Shown here one piece after another: positions 11,252 to 27,405 of a stretch of DNA of 64,000 bases. How positions within the stretch are numbered: the stretch's first letter is position 1; every line of letters begins with the position of its first letter. Source of the DNA: Thermothelomyces thermophilus ATCC 42464 (Eukaryota > Ascomycota > Sordariomycetes > Sordariales > Chaetomiaceae); assembly GCF_000226095.1 (NCBI RefSeq), contig NC_016472.1:8370001-8434000 (forward strand), given 5' to 3'. The notes beneath the pieces are model-generated. The model was not told the origin of the DNA. It saw nothing but the letters and a program-made list of their open reading frames with translations, and made no database searches. Both the position numbers and the translations under genes were made by a program.

Positions 11252-13129
11252 TCAACCGGCGTGGGAGACGATCTCGTTCACTACCTCGCCCTTGCCCTCG
11301 TCCCACCAGGAGCAGATCTGGCTGGGCAACGGGAGCTCCTTGTAGTCGGCGTCGTCGCCGTCGCCGGTGAGGACGTTGAGGTTGATGCTCGCCGACTTGC
11401 TCGAGTAGACGCGAGTAGAGGAGCTCTCCTTGCTCAGGTAGATCTGGGCACCGTCGACCTGGTCCATGAGAATGGTCGGGATGGTTTCGAGGACCTGTAG
11501 GGCGAAGTTCTGCGACTTGACCACGTCGACGGTCGAGACGAGCGACTCGACAATGAGCGAGATCCGGTTGGTGTTCTCGACCGTCACCGCGTTGGCCTTG
11601 CCCTTGAGGATGATAGTAGCATTGTTGCACTTGGAGATGAGGATCGAGTGCGTCAGGGAGACCTCAACCTCGATGGGCTCGGGTGACTTGTCAAAGTTTT
11701 CCTGGAGAGCGGGCGAGGAGGCAGAAAAGGTCAGTATGCTTGGAGGGTTTCATGAGAGGCAGAAGAGGTAGTAGAAAGAGAAATGGGACGCACAATTGTC
11801 CACTTGTTGCCTTCAAGCTCTTTCTTGGGCGGCTTCTTGACCCGCATGCTCTCGGGCTTGGGCTTGGTGCCCGGGGGCGCAGGGCTCTTTCCGCGAACCG
11901 AGGAACCGTGGTCGGGAACGGTCGACCCGGCGCGCAGAGATGGGTTCTTGTGTGTCATTTCGGACTTGTCCACCTTTCTCAAACCCTTGGTGACCGCCTC
12001 ACCCTTGTTCAGTTCCGAGAAGACGGCGCTGAAGCCGCTTGCCGGGCTCGGCTCCGACTTTTGCTCGTTGATCTTAAGGACGGGGGGCGGGCCCGGCGGA
12101 GGCGGCGGAGGAGGGGGGCCGGGAGCGGGAGCGGGAGCACCGCTAGGTGAGGGAGCTGCCGGGGCAGGGGATGCCGAGTTGACGGCCTTGGCGGCCTCGG
12201 CCGCCGGCACGCCCTTCGGGTTCCAGGGAATGCCGTTGGGGAAGTAGTTCTTAACATAGTCGGTGAGGTCGCGGAAGACCTGGTAGAATGCCTTGACCCA
12301 TTCGATCTGCTGCTCGTCCCTATCACACGCGTTAGGAAGTTTGGACCGCGCAGATGTTTCCAGAAGGAAGTGGCTCACTTGTTCTTGTTGGCCGTCAGGA
12401 TCTTGTTGCCCCAGAACTCGGCGGCGGCAAGGCTTCCCTCGATGTGCTTGAACGGCTTGACGTCGATCGTCACCCAGGCCAAACCCATGATGCTCTCGGC
12501 CACGGTGCAGAGGTTATTGTAGTGCTTGTCGCCGCGGTTCAGGTCCTTGATGTTCCCGACAGCCGTCATGAGGGCGCCGATCGGCTTCACGAGGTCCTGG
12601 AAAACAGCCATGTCGGCGCCCTGGAGATCGGGCTTCTTCGCCTTGGTCGTGATGAGCAGGAACTTGCGCTCTTCCTTGAACGCCTCGACAACCTTGACGG
12701 CCTGCTCGGCAACTACGCCGCCCACATCGTTGCTAATCTTGAGCCATTTGGCAAGCGACTGGTCGACGAGGTTGTCAAATTCTTCGATAAACTCGGGGAG
12801 GGGCTCGGGGGCGGCGGCGGGCGGACTAGGCGCTGTCGCGGGTTGGGGCGGGGCGGGGGATGCAGGGGCAGGAGGGCCGGCAGCGACGCCTGCGTGCTGA
12901 GGGGGGGTGGGTGTAGAGTTGTATTGTTCGAAGGATGCCTGTGCGATGTCCTCGAGGCGAGACGTGGCAGCCTCGAGCCTGGTGTTTCTCGGTCAGCGTC
13001 ATGAAGCGGCGTTTGCGCCCCAAAGGGACACAGCACGGCCTCGGCCGCAGGAGAAAGGGGGGGAGAGGGCGGCCGCGTTGCGCACCTCTTAATCAGGGTT
13101 GTCAGGTTGTGCATGGGATTGGTCGCCAT
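11252..13129 (-). CDS. CAP1: Adenylyl cyclase-associated protein (CAP/Srv2)
   Basis: Four exons on the minus strand, 13086-13129, 12379-12978, 11794-12319 and 11252-11701, give 539 residues. The N-terminal helix (to about 40) includes R-L-E-A-A-T-S-R-L-E-D-I, the motif that in Srv2 forms the cyclase-binding coiled coil. After an Ala/Pro linker comes the helical folded domain (about 70-255), then polyproline segments at about 266-295, a WH2-like segment at 310-331 ending L-R-K-V, and the C-terminal beta-helix CARP domain from about 391 to the end. CAP recycles cofilin-bound ADP-actin and in fungi links Ras/cAMP signalling to the cytoskeleton. Length and domain order match Srv2. Its first exon is only 44 nt, and the start was chosen because it restores the conserved first helix. 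Confidence 0.93.
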
Positions 13130-14224
13130 GTTGGGCGAGGTGCGACAAGGCAGCGTGAGCAGACAGACAGTGTCGAAGTCGGTTTGGATCGAGGCAGGAA
13201 CGAGATACGGAGTATGAAGTAGACACCTCGCCTTCGCGGAGAGGGGTAGCGGCACACGGGGCGCTCAGTCCCCGGGGAGGATGACGGGTCGAGGTTCTTT
13301 ATCGTGTGCCGGCGACCAGACTAGATGTAGGAAGAGAAGAGCACCGCCTGCAATGGTTGCGCGCTCCCGTCTCGAGATGGCAGGCAGAATCAGGTAGGTG
13401 ACGGGATTATTAGGGATTCAAAGAGCACGAGTTGGCGCGGCTCCCAAACAGTTGACACACACCCCCTGACGGGCAAGAGCTCCAGAAGCTACGACAGGGG
13501 TCGAAGGGGTCCCCGCAACGCCCGGGGCCGTCCAATCACCGTCATGCTGCGCGCCCCTCTCGCTGGACCTGAAGCGAGTTTTGTGCCCTTCTTAACGCAG
13601 TATGTACGGATTATAGAGATAAGAAGATGGAGTGAAAGGAGCTCCTGCCGGGCATCTCCCACGTGCAAGCGAATGCATTACAAGTAAGAAAAGTTAGATG
13701 TAGAATGCAATCCCACCAATTTTTTGAACAAACTAGGACGGGTTCTGGCATCGGCAGTGCAGCCGCATTGCATCGGAAAGCAGCACAATCCATCGAACGG
13801 CTCTTTCCTGTTCTGCCAGTCGAGGCCATCAATCGCTTGAGCACCGCAGACCCCGTATGCTCATGCTGCGAGCCTCGAGAGCTGCACATGTCATGCAAAG
13901 CGCTCAATCCGTACTTTCCCTACTATCTCTCGCAAGTGAATCGCAGCCACTGACGGTCTAACCTTCGTGTCTCAGCCAGCCCTGAATGGACAACGTCCTG
14001 ATGTGATTTATTTATTTTAATAATTTTTTTCTCTTCTTTGGTGCTTCCCTCTCTTATAGATCTTTTGTAACAGTCGCTCTCATCCAGACCTTCGATCAAC
14101 AAACAAAAATCCCCAAGTTTCCGGCACTCTTCGCTCTCCGAGGCGTCCGACTTGCTCATACCCAGAATACAATCCAATTCTCTCTCTCCTGCGGCACCGC
14201 GCCAAGCCGGGTGCTGCGATCAGC
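13130..14224. promoter_or_regulatory. Divergent promoter region
   Basis: 1,095 bp between the divergent CAP and MAK32-like genes. It contains TACGGA words at 13206-13211 and 13605-13610 and a pyrimidine-rich stretch at about 14020-14200 next to the plus-strand start. No gene is supported. Confidence 0.5.
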
Positions 14225-15828
14225 ATGGTTCTTGCACCCCGGCCCTCGGATCCGGAGGTCAACCCGGACAGGGGCTCCGGAGACCGGGACCCGAATGAGA
14301 CGGGGCCGGTCGGGGTCGTCCAGGACATCCCAGAAACTCAGGAGATTGACTTTGTCACATTGGGCATGTTTATCATCGGTATGTCATGCACAGCGAGTTA
14401 CCGACCACGGAAAAAAAAAGGGGGGGGGGGTTCAGTGCGGTGTGCGACACTTATCACGCCACTGCCTCGTCCCTTCACCATTCGTGTCTATCGCTCAAGC
14501 CTCCACCCCAATGAGGTCTTAGAGTTAGCAAATAAATGGGATTTCGTCCCCTCTAGGATAGTCGACCGTCGCTGACACATTGCCCAGACGAGATTGAGTT
14601 TCTCCCACAGAAGCCCCCAGCCCGCGACGTCCTCGGCGGCGCCGGCTCCTACTCAGCCCTCGGCGCCCGCCTCTTCTCTCCGCCCCCGTCCTCCAAGACG
14701 GTCGGCTGGATAGTCGACCAAGGCTCTGATTTTCCCCCTTGGATCAAGTCCCAGATCGACAGCTGGCAGACCTCGGCCCTGTTCCGCTACGATCCGTCCC
14801 GCCTCACCACCCGCGGCTGGAACGGCTACACCGACGCTTCGGAGCGCCGCGCGTTCCGCTACACCACGCCCAAGAAGCGCCTCGTGGCCGAGGACCTCAC
14901 CCCTCCCCTGCTCCAGGCCAAGGCGATCCACCTGATCTGCAGCCCCCGGCGGTGTCAGGAGCTCGTAACCGACATCCTCGCCCGGCGCAAGGCCGCCTAC
15001 TTCTCCTCCTCCCTGCCTCCTCACGACCCCCGCGGCGAAGGGTACACCCGCCCGCTCATCATCTGGGAGCCCGTGCCGGACCTCTGCGTGCCGTCCGAGC
15101 TGCTCAACTGCACCAATACCCTGCCGATGGTGGACATCTGCTCGCCTAACCACGCCGAGCTGGCCGGCTTCCTGGGCGGCGACGGGCTGGACCCGGAGAC
15201 GGGCGCCGTCAGCACCGCCGCCGTCGAGAGCGCCTGCGAGCAGCTGCTCGCCAGCATGCCGCTCCAGAGCTACACCCTCGTGGTCCGCGCCGGCGACAAG
15301 GGCTGCTTCGTCGCCCGCAACGGCGGCAGGAAGAAGAAGGTGATCGCCGGCGGCGGCGGCGGCGGCGGCAGCGGTGGTGGTGGTGCGGGCGGAGACCAGG
15401 CGGCGTCCAAGCCCAAGAAGAAGAAGGAATACATCCGCGGCGGTCTCACCCCGGACATGGACATGGAGGCGCTATTTGCCGGCCTGATGCAGGACGAAGA
15501 GGGCCGGGTCGCGCGGGAGGAGATCGAGATCGACCCGGGTCTCGAGAAGTGGATCCCCGCTTACTACGGCGACGGCTACGGGAAGGGAGATGCGAGGGAG
15601 AAGGTCGTCGATCCGACGGGCGGGGGTAATACCTTCCTCGGCGGCCTGTCGGTCGCCTTGGCGAGAGGGAAATCGATCGAGGAGGCCTGCGCGTGGGGCC
15701 ACGTAGCGGCCAGTTTCGCGATTGAACAGGTCGGCTTCCCGGTGCTGGGCGTGGACGAGCAAGGACGGGAGACGTGGAACGGCGTTCGCGTGGAAGACAG
15801 GTTGCGGGAGTTTCAGGAGCGGCTTTGA
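14225..15828 (+). CDS. MAK32: MAK32-like pfkB-family protein
   Basis: Two exons, 14225-14378 and 14588-15828, flank a 209-bp intron with an A-then-G homopolymer near 14409-14430; the product is 464 residues. The N-terminal exon holds D-F-V-T-L-G-M-F-I-I-G followed by D-E-I-E-F, then G-G-A-G-S-Y-S-A-L-G-A, the usual N-terminal glycine motif of ribokinase-like proteins. The middle has D-I-C-S-P-N-H-A-E-L and a low-complexity Gly/Lys insert at about 300-340. The C-terminal motif is D-P-T-G-G-G-N at 393-399. In typical pfkB kinases this last motif ends in the catalytic Asp; here it is Asn399. Yeast MAK32 is needed to maintain L-A double-stranded RNA in spores, but its biochemical role is unknown. 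A sugar or nucleoside substrate cannot be assigned. Confidence 0.85.
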
Positions 15829-16429
15829 CTTGCGGAGGGTCACCTTGGTTCTCAAGGCAACAGGTATAGAGAGAGCGGCCTGGATGATAATCAAATAGAC
15901 AAAGTGCCCATATCGACTTTGCGTTTTGAACTATATAGTCCGAGCATGGAAATATGACCGAGCTGGCCACCAAATATGGTGAGTAAATTGTGCTGAGGGC
16001 GACAAGGTGGAAGACTTGCACGCGTATTTCAGATTAGGGCCTCAGGAGGCGTGTGAAGGGCGAACAAACGACCTATGGAGCCCTAGAGATGATCTCCATC
16101 GTAACTCGCAATCCTGCAAGCGGAAAGACATATTCCCCTTTGCCCCTTTTTAAGTTTTTTTCATCCAAAACAATCCGCCGGAAAACCGGCACCGTGGCTG
16201 TAATACGAAAGAGACAAGAAGATCATACGCGACTATTTCATAAAGTACCCGTCTACATTCATCATGCCCATGCGATGCCATCAAGTAACGCCTCTCCCAA
16301 CCATCTTTGACAATGACAAACACAAGAAAGAAAGAGGGACTAGAAAAGTTCAAGTCCCAGCCCGGTCTGGTTTACCCAATCCCACATTCAATCAATCCCA
16401 CAGCCAGTTGGCCCGATTAACCCACCCTA
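15829..16429. other. Intergenic, convergent 3' ends
   Basis: 601 bp between the convergent stops of the MAK32-like gene and MCM3. AT-richer than the genes; no coding signal was seen. Confidence 0.5.
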
Positions 16430-19445
<3,016 letters not shown>

Positions 19446-22400
19446 GATGCTGTCCTTCAGCGACGGGGTATGGAAGTTGAGGGTGTTGGTTTGGATCGGG
19501 CGGAGAGCGTCGGGCTCTGTCTGGCTGAGATTGTTACGAATGTGGGGGGGAAGCTGCGAAAACGCGACCCCAACGCGCGAAGGCGCGTCTTTAGCGCGCG
19601 ACCCCTGGACATGTGTTTAATTGATTGCAGGCCCAAGCTTCCTACGTTGGCCGGCAGAATCAGTACCAACCGGCTCACCGCCCTGTATCCAACTGTCTTG
19701 GCAGCTGAACGCCTGTTACCGGCAGCTGGTGCCTTCCGTATTTTCTGAGGGAGGGGTGTATTTGGGGCACGTATGGACACTTATAATCCGTACACAGAAA
19801 TGTATCGAGAAACCATTAATTTTACAGATGCCGTCCTGCCGCCGTCCAAAATGTGGCAGAACGCTCGCACTTGCACCTTGCGCTTTGGGCATGTTCGCCC
19901 GTGTTCAATGGAAGCTCAAGAAACGGAGCCACCCTTGAAACCTCCAGAAAGCGCTCTGGACCCCGGCCCCGGCATCGGGGCGATGAGTGCGACGGCGGAA
20001 CCTTCCGCCCAACGGCAAATGTACCCTGAGCAGCCTCGACACGCCTTACTTTCTATCCCGTCACCAGTGCCCCCAACATTTTCGTCCTCTTGGCCGATCT
20101 AGGGAGCTGCCGATTAACTGTCAGGCCATTCCGACCTTCTTCGTGTTCCAAGGGGTTCGAGAATGAACTCGGCCGCATGCCGAGGGTGCTGTACTATAGA
20201 GGACTCCTCGTGATGCCAAACCTCTCGGCGAAATGTCTGCATTGCTGGATATCTGCAGTGGACCACTCTCCCTGCTCGCTGACGTGTCGACTCGTTTTGG
20301 GCGGCTCGCCGTTGCCCAAGGAGGCAAGCCGGTGGTTGACGTGATAGCCACGGGCACAAGTCGGAGTCAGCCGAAGGAAACCAGGCCCAACACGCGCAAC
20401 ACGCGCAACACAAGCAGTTACTGTACGGTAAGACATGCGTTGCAGGGTGCGTGAACCCGCTCTTCTGCAGTGGTTCGTCTGTGATCTGCAGTCTCCAACG
20501 CGGATGACCAGACTCTGGCATGCTGGTCTGGCACCGCCGTCAGTTATGCTGACAGCCGGGAAAGCATTCTAGCGCCGCCGCCAACTCACTCGAGCTACTA
20601 TGGAAACTGGGTGACAGCTGCTCGTCCCTTGAAAGTCAGTGCCTTGTGTCTCCTTATGCTTGTTGGCGGGCATTTCTGGGGTTCTCCGGCAGCGATCAAA
20701 AGTCAAACAACAGCAAACAAAGGCCTTAAACATTCTTCTATTCATTATACTGAGCCGTCCTCAACGCTTGACACCCCGCACTGGTGGTAGCAGTTTTTTC
20801 TTTTTTTTTTTTAATGGTGCGTGTGAATGTAGTTCTCCCGATGTTGCGTGGCTGCTTTCCTAGTTCGCTGCGCTCGCTTGTTCGAGTCGATTTCCCAAGT
20901 CGTACGTACAGTCTGTTCACAGGCGGCAGCGAAAGTGAAAAGGAGGAGCCTGGCCGCTCTCTGCTCACCGCGACAAGATGGCCACCAACAGGACCGAGCA
21001 TATAGCTGACTCGCTGCGAAGTGTCTTGCATTCGACTTGCCGGTGCTGTTCTCAAAGATCGTGTGGGCCTCCCCCTACATTTGCTTACTAGGCAATTCGA
21101 TTGGTTACCAGACTGCTGGGCAACGAGTGAGAGTCTGTCTTCTAGCCCTGCACTAGGTACGAGTTCCGTATGTATGTACTTTACAGAGTACTTGTGAATC
21201 CGTGCTTGTAGCTCTCATGCTTCTTTTAGTCACTGATCAGAAGCTGGGAAATCGGGACAAGCAATCCATGACCATCCCGAGACCCTCATTCCTGTCGTGT
21301 CAGCCCTTGGTCCAACTCGAGCCACTGCCACCTGATGATATTCAGTATGACCCCGATTGCATGGCCTCGTACAGCCGGCAAGGTTGGGCATTCGTGAATT
21401 TTGCCTCCCTGTCGGGGAAAAAAAGAGTGCAGAGCCACCATGCAGATCCGCCCGACTTGCAGAAACGGACGGGAACTTGCAAGTTGCAAAGGCCAATGGG
21501 AAGTCGCTAAACGGGTAGAGATGTTGTCGACACCAAACGCCACGATCCGGCACTCTTCAGAGGCACGGCAACGCGCGTGAACACGAGGCTAACGAGGATA
21601 GAAAGCCTCAACCTACAGAGGGACGTTCGAGTGGTGGTACTGTACCAGTTGGCAAAGCTGCAATTGGCACAATGTGCGTGTGATCAAGTATCCGTACTCC
21701 GTAGAGCAGGGGCGAATCGGACCAAGAGTGATGCCAATGACGCTATCAATGGCAAATTGTTCTGGGATTAGGTGCGGGGAATGTCTGGAACTTCGGGGTA
21801 TACCGCCTACAGATAGGTATGCTTGATTCAAGGCACGTCCGATGTCACCCCGTGCCGAAACAGGAGCAGGCCTATCTTATCGACGGGGTGCTTAATCCTC
21901 GGAAGTTTGCCTGCGTCGGAGCGCCCCGTCATCCAGCCCCGTCCCAGAGAAGAAGTGATCAGGGATAAAAAAAACATGGGTTTAACCCAATTCGACGCAG
22001 CGCCCATGCGGTGATTCAACGCGTATCCTCGAGAAAACAGAACGGAACACGGGAGGCTTCCGGATCGGAATATGGGTGGCAGTCCGGTAACATACCTGGC
22101 TTGGCATCGAGAGCCGAAGAGACCGACAGTATCGGGCCGGGATCTGCCACCCTCCGGCCCGGGACCTCTAAGCGAGCCTACCGATAGCGGCTTGTTTATG
22201 GAACATCACGGCAATCCTCGTAAGTCGCGGGAGGCGTCGGTGACTCTTTAGGGACATCCCTGTCCTCAGAGGGTCTTTATGCCACCTGTGAGCAAGGGTA
22301 CCGCAGAGGGTAACCGACCATAGAAGAACCGAACTCGGGATGCCGAATGGAAGCTGTTGGCCGTTTACCCCTCACTCAAGCTGGGGCCGAGAGGTTCCAA

Positions 22401-23041
22401 GAAGTGGAGGTTGCACAACACCGTTGAAAGCTTGTGGCGTTTGCGAACGGGTAAGCGCAGGCGGTTCGTTGCACGTGGTACATACATGTAGGCTTGCCGT
22501 TTCCACATCGCCCCCCCCTAACGACACGAGTCAAAGATACCTTCTTTGGTTTTTATCGTTGTTCTTTATCCAGATAGTATCATGGGGTTTTGGTTCCTTC
22601 CAGCCCGAACCTCTGGCCCCTGTGCGCTCGAATCCGGCACCCAATAACCATTGTCACGGGGGTCGCTGGTAAGCTAGTGGGCAAGGTAGCGTTGCCCCCC
22701 GCGAACCGGCGAATCATGCCAGCAACCGAAGGTCCACAGTTGCTCGGCTCAGACAGACAGCCCGAAGTAGAGTACTCTGCGTGGCTAATCGGGTGGAAGA
22801 TGACGAGCATGGCGAAGGGCTGCCCTGCGGGTACCGCTGACGTTCTTCGTATGGGACGGATACGTGAGTCTTCCATGCCATGCCGCATTAGTCGCCTGTT
22901 TCCGCGACAGGGGTCTAGCAGCTCTGTACCTGGCGGCCGTCTATAGCTCTCCTACAAATAGAATCGCCGAAGTGCTCGTCCTGTTCCCGAGTCTATTCCC
23001 CGTCTCACTTTTCCCAACCTTGGCCGTCCTGCGAGCTTACG
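19446..23041. other. Long intergenic region, no gene seen
   Basis: 3.6 kb between the divergent MCM3 and aminotransferase genes. Short frames on both strands lack domain features. It holds TCCGTA words at 21691-21703 and, from about 22050 to 22340, several CGG/CCG triplets of the kind bound by zinc-cluster regulators, but no pair with convincing spacing was defined. The last 500 bp presumably include the aminotransferase promoter. Confidence 0.45.
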
Positions 23042-24628
23042 ATGTCCAACATGGTTCTGAGAGAGCTGGACACCACGCGCGAGGAAGGTGGCGGCGACCA
23101 CAAGCAGGCAGCGCGGAGCTCTGCTGTGTTGCATAGGGACCTCAGTTATGACTTCCTTTCTCTCTCACAAGGCGAGGGCAACTACCTTGTACTTGAGGAT
23201 GGGCGTAGGATATTCGATGCCTCAGGAGGAGCTTCTGTCGGGTGTCTCGGCTGGGGCAATGAAAGAGTGGCCCGCGCCGTCATGAAGCAGCTCATGGCGA
23301 TCCCGTACTGCTCGACCGTCTTCTACACGACCAGGGCACAGGAGGAGCTTTGTCGCTTCTTGGTCGAGTCGACCCACGGGCACATGGGACGCGCATATAT
23401 CGTCAACTCGGGTCAGATGCTCCGTTAATCACCGGTTCTCAATCGCGACTAACCGGCTCTCAGGATCCGAAGCCATGGAGGCGGCTGTCAAACTGGCCAG
23501 GCAGTACTTTCTCGAGCTCAGTCCGTCGCAGAACAACAGAACCCGGTTTATCTCCCGGAGACAGTCGTATCATGGTATCACCTTGGGCGCCTTGGCAGTT
23601 GGGGGCCATCAATACCGGCGGGCAAAGTTCGAGCCGATTCTTATGAAGAACGTGTCTAAAGTGTCGCCATGTAATCCATATCGCGGCAAGAACCCAGGTG
23701 AGACAGATCAGGAGTATGTCGACCGACTGGCCAAGGAACTCGATGACGAGTTCCAAGCCGTCGGCCCGGAGACGGTCTGCGCCTTCATTGCCGAGCCTGT
23801 TGTAGGAGCTGTAGGTATCCCCTGAGCCGGCCCTCATAGTGCCTTGCTAACCACTTCGCAGGCCCTGGGGTGCGTCCCCTCAGTTCCCGGATACTTCAAG
23901 GCGGTGCAAGCGGTCTGTCGGAAGTACGGAGCGCTCCTCATCCTCGACGAGGTAATGTGCGGCATGGGGCGGACGGGAACTCTGCACGCCTGGGAGCAAG
24001 AGGGAGTGGCGCCAGACATTCAGACATTTGGTAAAGCTCTCGGTGGCGGCTACCAGCCGGTCGCAGGAGTGCTGGCGAGTCGGGAAGTGGTGGGCGTGTT
24101 GGAAAGAGGTAGCTCGTAAGTCTCCCAAACTGAGGGCCGGGGTTTCTGGTCGGCGCAGTGCTCACAGGGGCCGTTCCCAGCGTTTTCGTTCACGGCCACA
24201 CGTATCAAGGCCACCCAGCTGGTTGTGCTGGGGCGCTCGAAGTCCAGCGGATCATTCGCGAAGAGAACCTTTTGGAAAACGTCCGGAAAATGGGCGAGCT
24301 CCTCTCCGGGCGGCTGCAGGAGCGGTTGGGTGCGCACCCCAACGTGGGCAATATCCGGGGACGCGGCCTCTTCTGGGGAATCGAGTTCGTTGCTGATAAG
24401 GCCACGATGGAGCCGTTTCCTGTCGAGAATCATGTCGCCGCGGCAATCTGCGAGCGCGGCCTGACCAAGGAATATTCCATTAGTGTCTATCCGGGCACTG
24501 GATCGGCCGACGGTATACGCGGCGATCACATTATCGTCTCGCCCGCGTACAATGTGCACAAGGACGAGATTGAGTGGATCGTGGACACCCTTGGGCGCCT
24601 CGTCGACGATTTCTTTGGGTCCGCGTAG
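23042..24628 (+). CDS. Class III PLP-dependent aminotransferase
   Basis: Four exons, 23042-23411, 23464-23810, 23862-24115 and 24181-24628, with introns of only 50-65 bp, give 472 residues. The N-terminal core has Y-L-V-L-E-D-G-R-R-I-F-D-A-S-G-G; the second exon starts with S-E-A-M-E-A-A-V-K-L-A-R. The class III signature runs from L-I-L-D-E-V-M-C-G (Asp268) to F-G-K-A-L-G-G-G, placing the PLP-binding lysine at 297, and a later G-H-T-Y-Q-G-H-P motif is also typical. The family includes omega-amino acid:pyruvate, ornithine/GABA and DAPA aminotransferases; no motif fixes the substrate. There is no obvious presequence, so it may be cytosolic. It has no pathway neighbour here: EXO70 follows on the same strand 760 bp away. 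Confidence 0.9.
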
Positions 24629-25388
24629 CCGGTTGCGGCCATGGTTCTGCCAACTCTGGAGCTCTTTCCAAAATCCCCTACATTCTCCGAGCGGCAGGGG
24701 GAGGAAGGGAGGAAGGGAGCAGCGCGTGCGTGGGAAGGGCATCTCTTTCTGTAATGGCAGGCACAAGTTCAAGGCAATCACGCGAGCACCGTGACCGAAA
24801 TCAGACTTCACCTCACTTACACCACAAACCTACCTTCATACATTCCATACCTGATTGGTCCTTGGTTTACAAGCAGACGAGCCAACCATGTGGTCCGGGC
24901 TGCAGGTAGGTATGTTGCTAGCACCGGCCAATTTGTGTTTCCTTGAACTCAGTCATCTTGGTGAGTTGCATTTGTAGGCCCGAACCGGCCCAATCCATAT
25001 CGAGGAAGTGCTCCTGTCGTTACTAGTGCCCACAATAGGGAGCTACCTGCCTACCTACTTACCTACGTACTGTAGGCAGCGTCGGTCTTCGTACTCCGTC
25101 TTCGTTTCTTTCCCGAGTATGCGAAGTAATAATGGAGAGGCAGATACGAACTGCATGTCTGAAGTAGCAGGGGGGGGGGGGGGGCGCTCTAAAGTGCCTG
25201 TGACATGAAGTAAGACAGGTGGGCCTGCTCTAAGCTGCTGTGACGTGATTGGTGCAACGGTGTGTTTCACAAGGGGGAGGCCGGCTGCTTGCACCTTCAA
25301 GCGACTTCCCCTCCATCCATGCTAAAACCTGAAGATTACAACCACCAACAACTCCATCACCACCGGTCGTATCTGGGGCCCAACAGCG
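24629..25388. other. Intergenic / EXO70 upstream region
   Basis: 760 bp between the aminotransferase stop and the EXO70 start. It has a tandem CTAC/TTAC stretch at about 25044-25070 and a G run at about 25171-25183. No gene was seen. Confidence 0.5.
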
Positions 25389-27405
25389 ATGGCCGTCGGG
25401 GTCACCAGCGTTCGGCAAGCTGCCGACGAGGAGGCTCGGGCCGAAGTGGACGTTCTCAACTCGCGTCTAGAGAAGACAACGCAATTGACCAAAAAGATCC
25501 AGGCGTGTCTCGGCAGGCTCGAGGCGACAGGGAAGAGTGTACGCGATGTGGCGGGCCCGTTGAGCGGGGAGACCAAGAAGCTTCAAGTCCTTGGAAGCAG
25601 TGGGTGGCCGCCGTCCTGGACACATGATTCTGGCGCACGCGCAACGCTAACCAACCCTGCCAACGCCAACAGACATCGAAGCAGTGCTAACAGCCATCGA
25701 ACGCTTGCGGCAGCCCGCCGACAGCAAAAACGATGAGGAACAAATTATCCGTATGGGCCCCGACAAGGCTGGCCTCCCTAACTACCTGGCCTCCATAAAG
25801 CGCCTGAACAAGGCCCTCAGCGACATGAAGGCCTCGAATCTCCGGTCGACACAACAGACGGTTGCCGAACTCCAGCGGCTAGTTAAGCTAGGAAATACCC
25901 AACTCGAAAACTCGTTCGACAAACTTCTCCGGAACGAGACCCCCCGGGCGCTTGAGCCGTTGCACTTCATCACTAAGAACAAGCCATTCCCCGTACTGAC
26001 GCAGGATAAGCTTGCGAGGCTGGGCCTGATGAACTCATTTGTCGCCGGGGTGTATCGGCAGAGTAATCCCGCCGGAGCGCCCCAGGACTCGCCAATAGCA
26101 AAGATATACATTGAAATCCGGTCACAGTACCTTTCGTCTGCATTGGTAAACCTCGCGACGGCGAGCACGAGCACAGCCAAGAAAAAGAACCCAGACGCAA
26201 TTTACCGGGCCGGGACGAATGGGATTGGGACGTACGCCCAGGCGATGGAAGGTTTGTTCGTCGCCGAGTACGAGAATATCTGCAACATTTTCACAAGGGA
26301 AGACTGGGGCCCAGTGTTGGAGGCGACGTGTCAATCGTCGCTGGTGGAGTTTGGGAGGACACTGCGGGAGCTCAATAGCCACATCAAGGCACACCTGACG
26401 ACCGACTGCTACCTAGCGTACGAGATCGTCGAGATCATTTCGCAGCTGTCGAACAATCTCGAGAGGAGGACGGGCGAACTCAAGAGCTCGCTGGCGGCAT
26501 CCCTCAAGCCGGTCCGGGATACAGCCAAGTCCTCGCTCGCCGAGCTCCTAGAGGACACCAAGAGGAGAATCAACAGTTTACAGTCCCTTCCGTTGGATGG
26601 CGCGCCGATGCCGATCGTGTCCGAGACGATGCAGCGGTTGCAGACCATGGTGGACTTCCTTCGCCCCATCTCGAGCATCATGGTTTCACTGGGAGACGGG
26701 GGCTGGAAGTCGGCCGTCTCATCACGGGGCGGAGCCAGCGACGCCATTCCCAGCCTTGCGTCCTTTGACATTGGCGCCGATGGCAAGGAAATCTTTGCAC
26801 ACTACTGCACTGACACCATCGAGGCGCTCATGATGGGGCTCGAGGCCCGCGCCCGGCTGCTCCTCCAGAAGAAGCCCGTTATGGGGGTCTTCCTGGCCAA
26901 CAGCGTAGTCATCATTGAGCGCATGATCCAAACCTCGGAGCTCGCCGGTTTGCTCCAGAATCGCGCCGGCGTGCTCGAGACGTGGCGTAAGAAGGCCGCC
27001 AGCCTCTACGCCGACACATGTAAAGACGTCAGCATGCACCTGTTCGACGTGATCCACACGAGCCGCAGCGGCGGGGGCGGGGGCGGTGGGCGGCCGACGT
27101 CGGGCCAGGGCGGCGCCATGGTGGACTCAGCGTCGATCCTCAAGAGCCTGTCGTCCAAGGACAAGGAGAGCATCAAGAACAAGTTTGCCGCCTTCAACGC
27201 GTCGTTCGACGACATGGTGCTCCGCCACAAGGGCTACACCATGGAGCGCGAGGTCCGCCAGATGTTCGCCAAGGACATGCAGACCATGATTGAGCCGCTC
27301 TACAACCGCTTCTGGGACCGCTACCACGAGGTCGACAAAGGTAAGGGCAAGTACGTCAAGTACGACAAGTCGGCCTTCGCCGCCGTCTTCCAGACCCTCT
27401 ACTGA
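25389..27405 (+). CDS. EXO70: Exocyst subunit EXO70
   Basis: Two exons, 25389-25599 and 25673-27405, give 647 residues. The first exon is an N-terminal heptad-rich coil (S-R-L-E-K-T-T-Q-L-T-K-K-I) and ends at L-G-S; splicing to A-C gives the family's N-I-E-A-V-L junction. The rest is the long helical-rod Exo70 region, with G-L-P-N-Y-L-A-S-I-K-R-L-N-K-A-L early and a basic C-terminal segment rich in Lys/Arg/Tyr, the part that binds PI(4,5)P2 at the plasma membrane. A poly-Gly loop lies near 557-565. Exo70 marks sites of polarised secretion such as the hyphal tip. Length agrees with other fungal Exo70 proteins. Confidence 0.93.
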
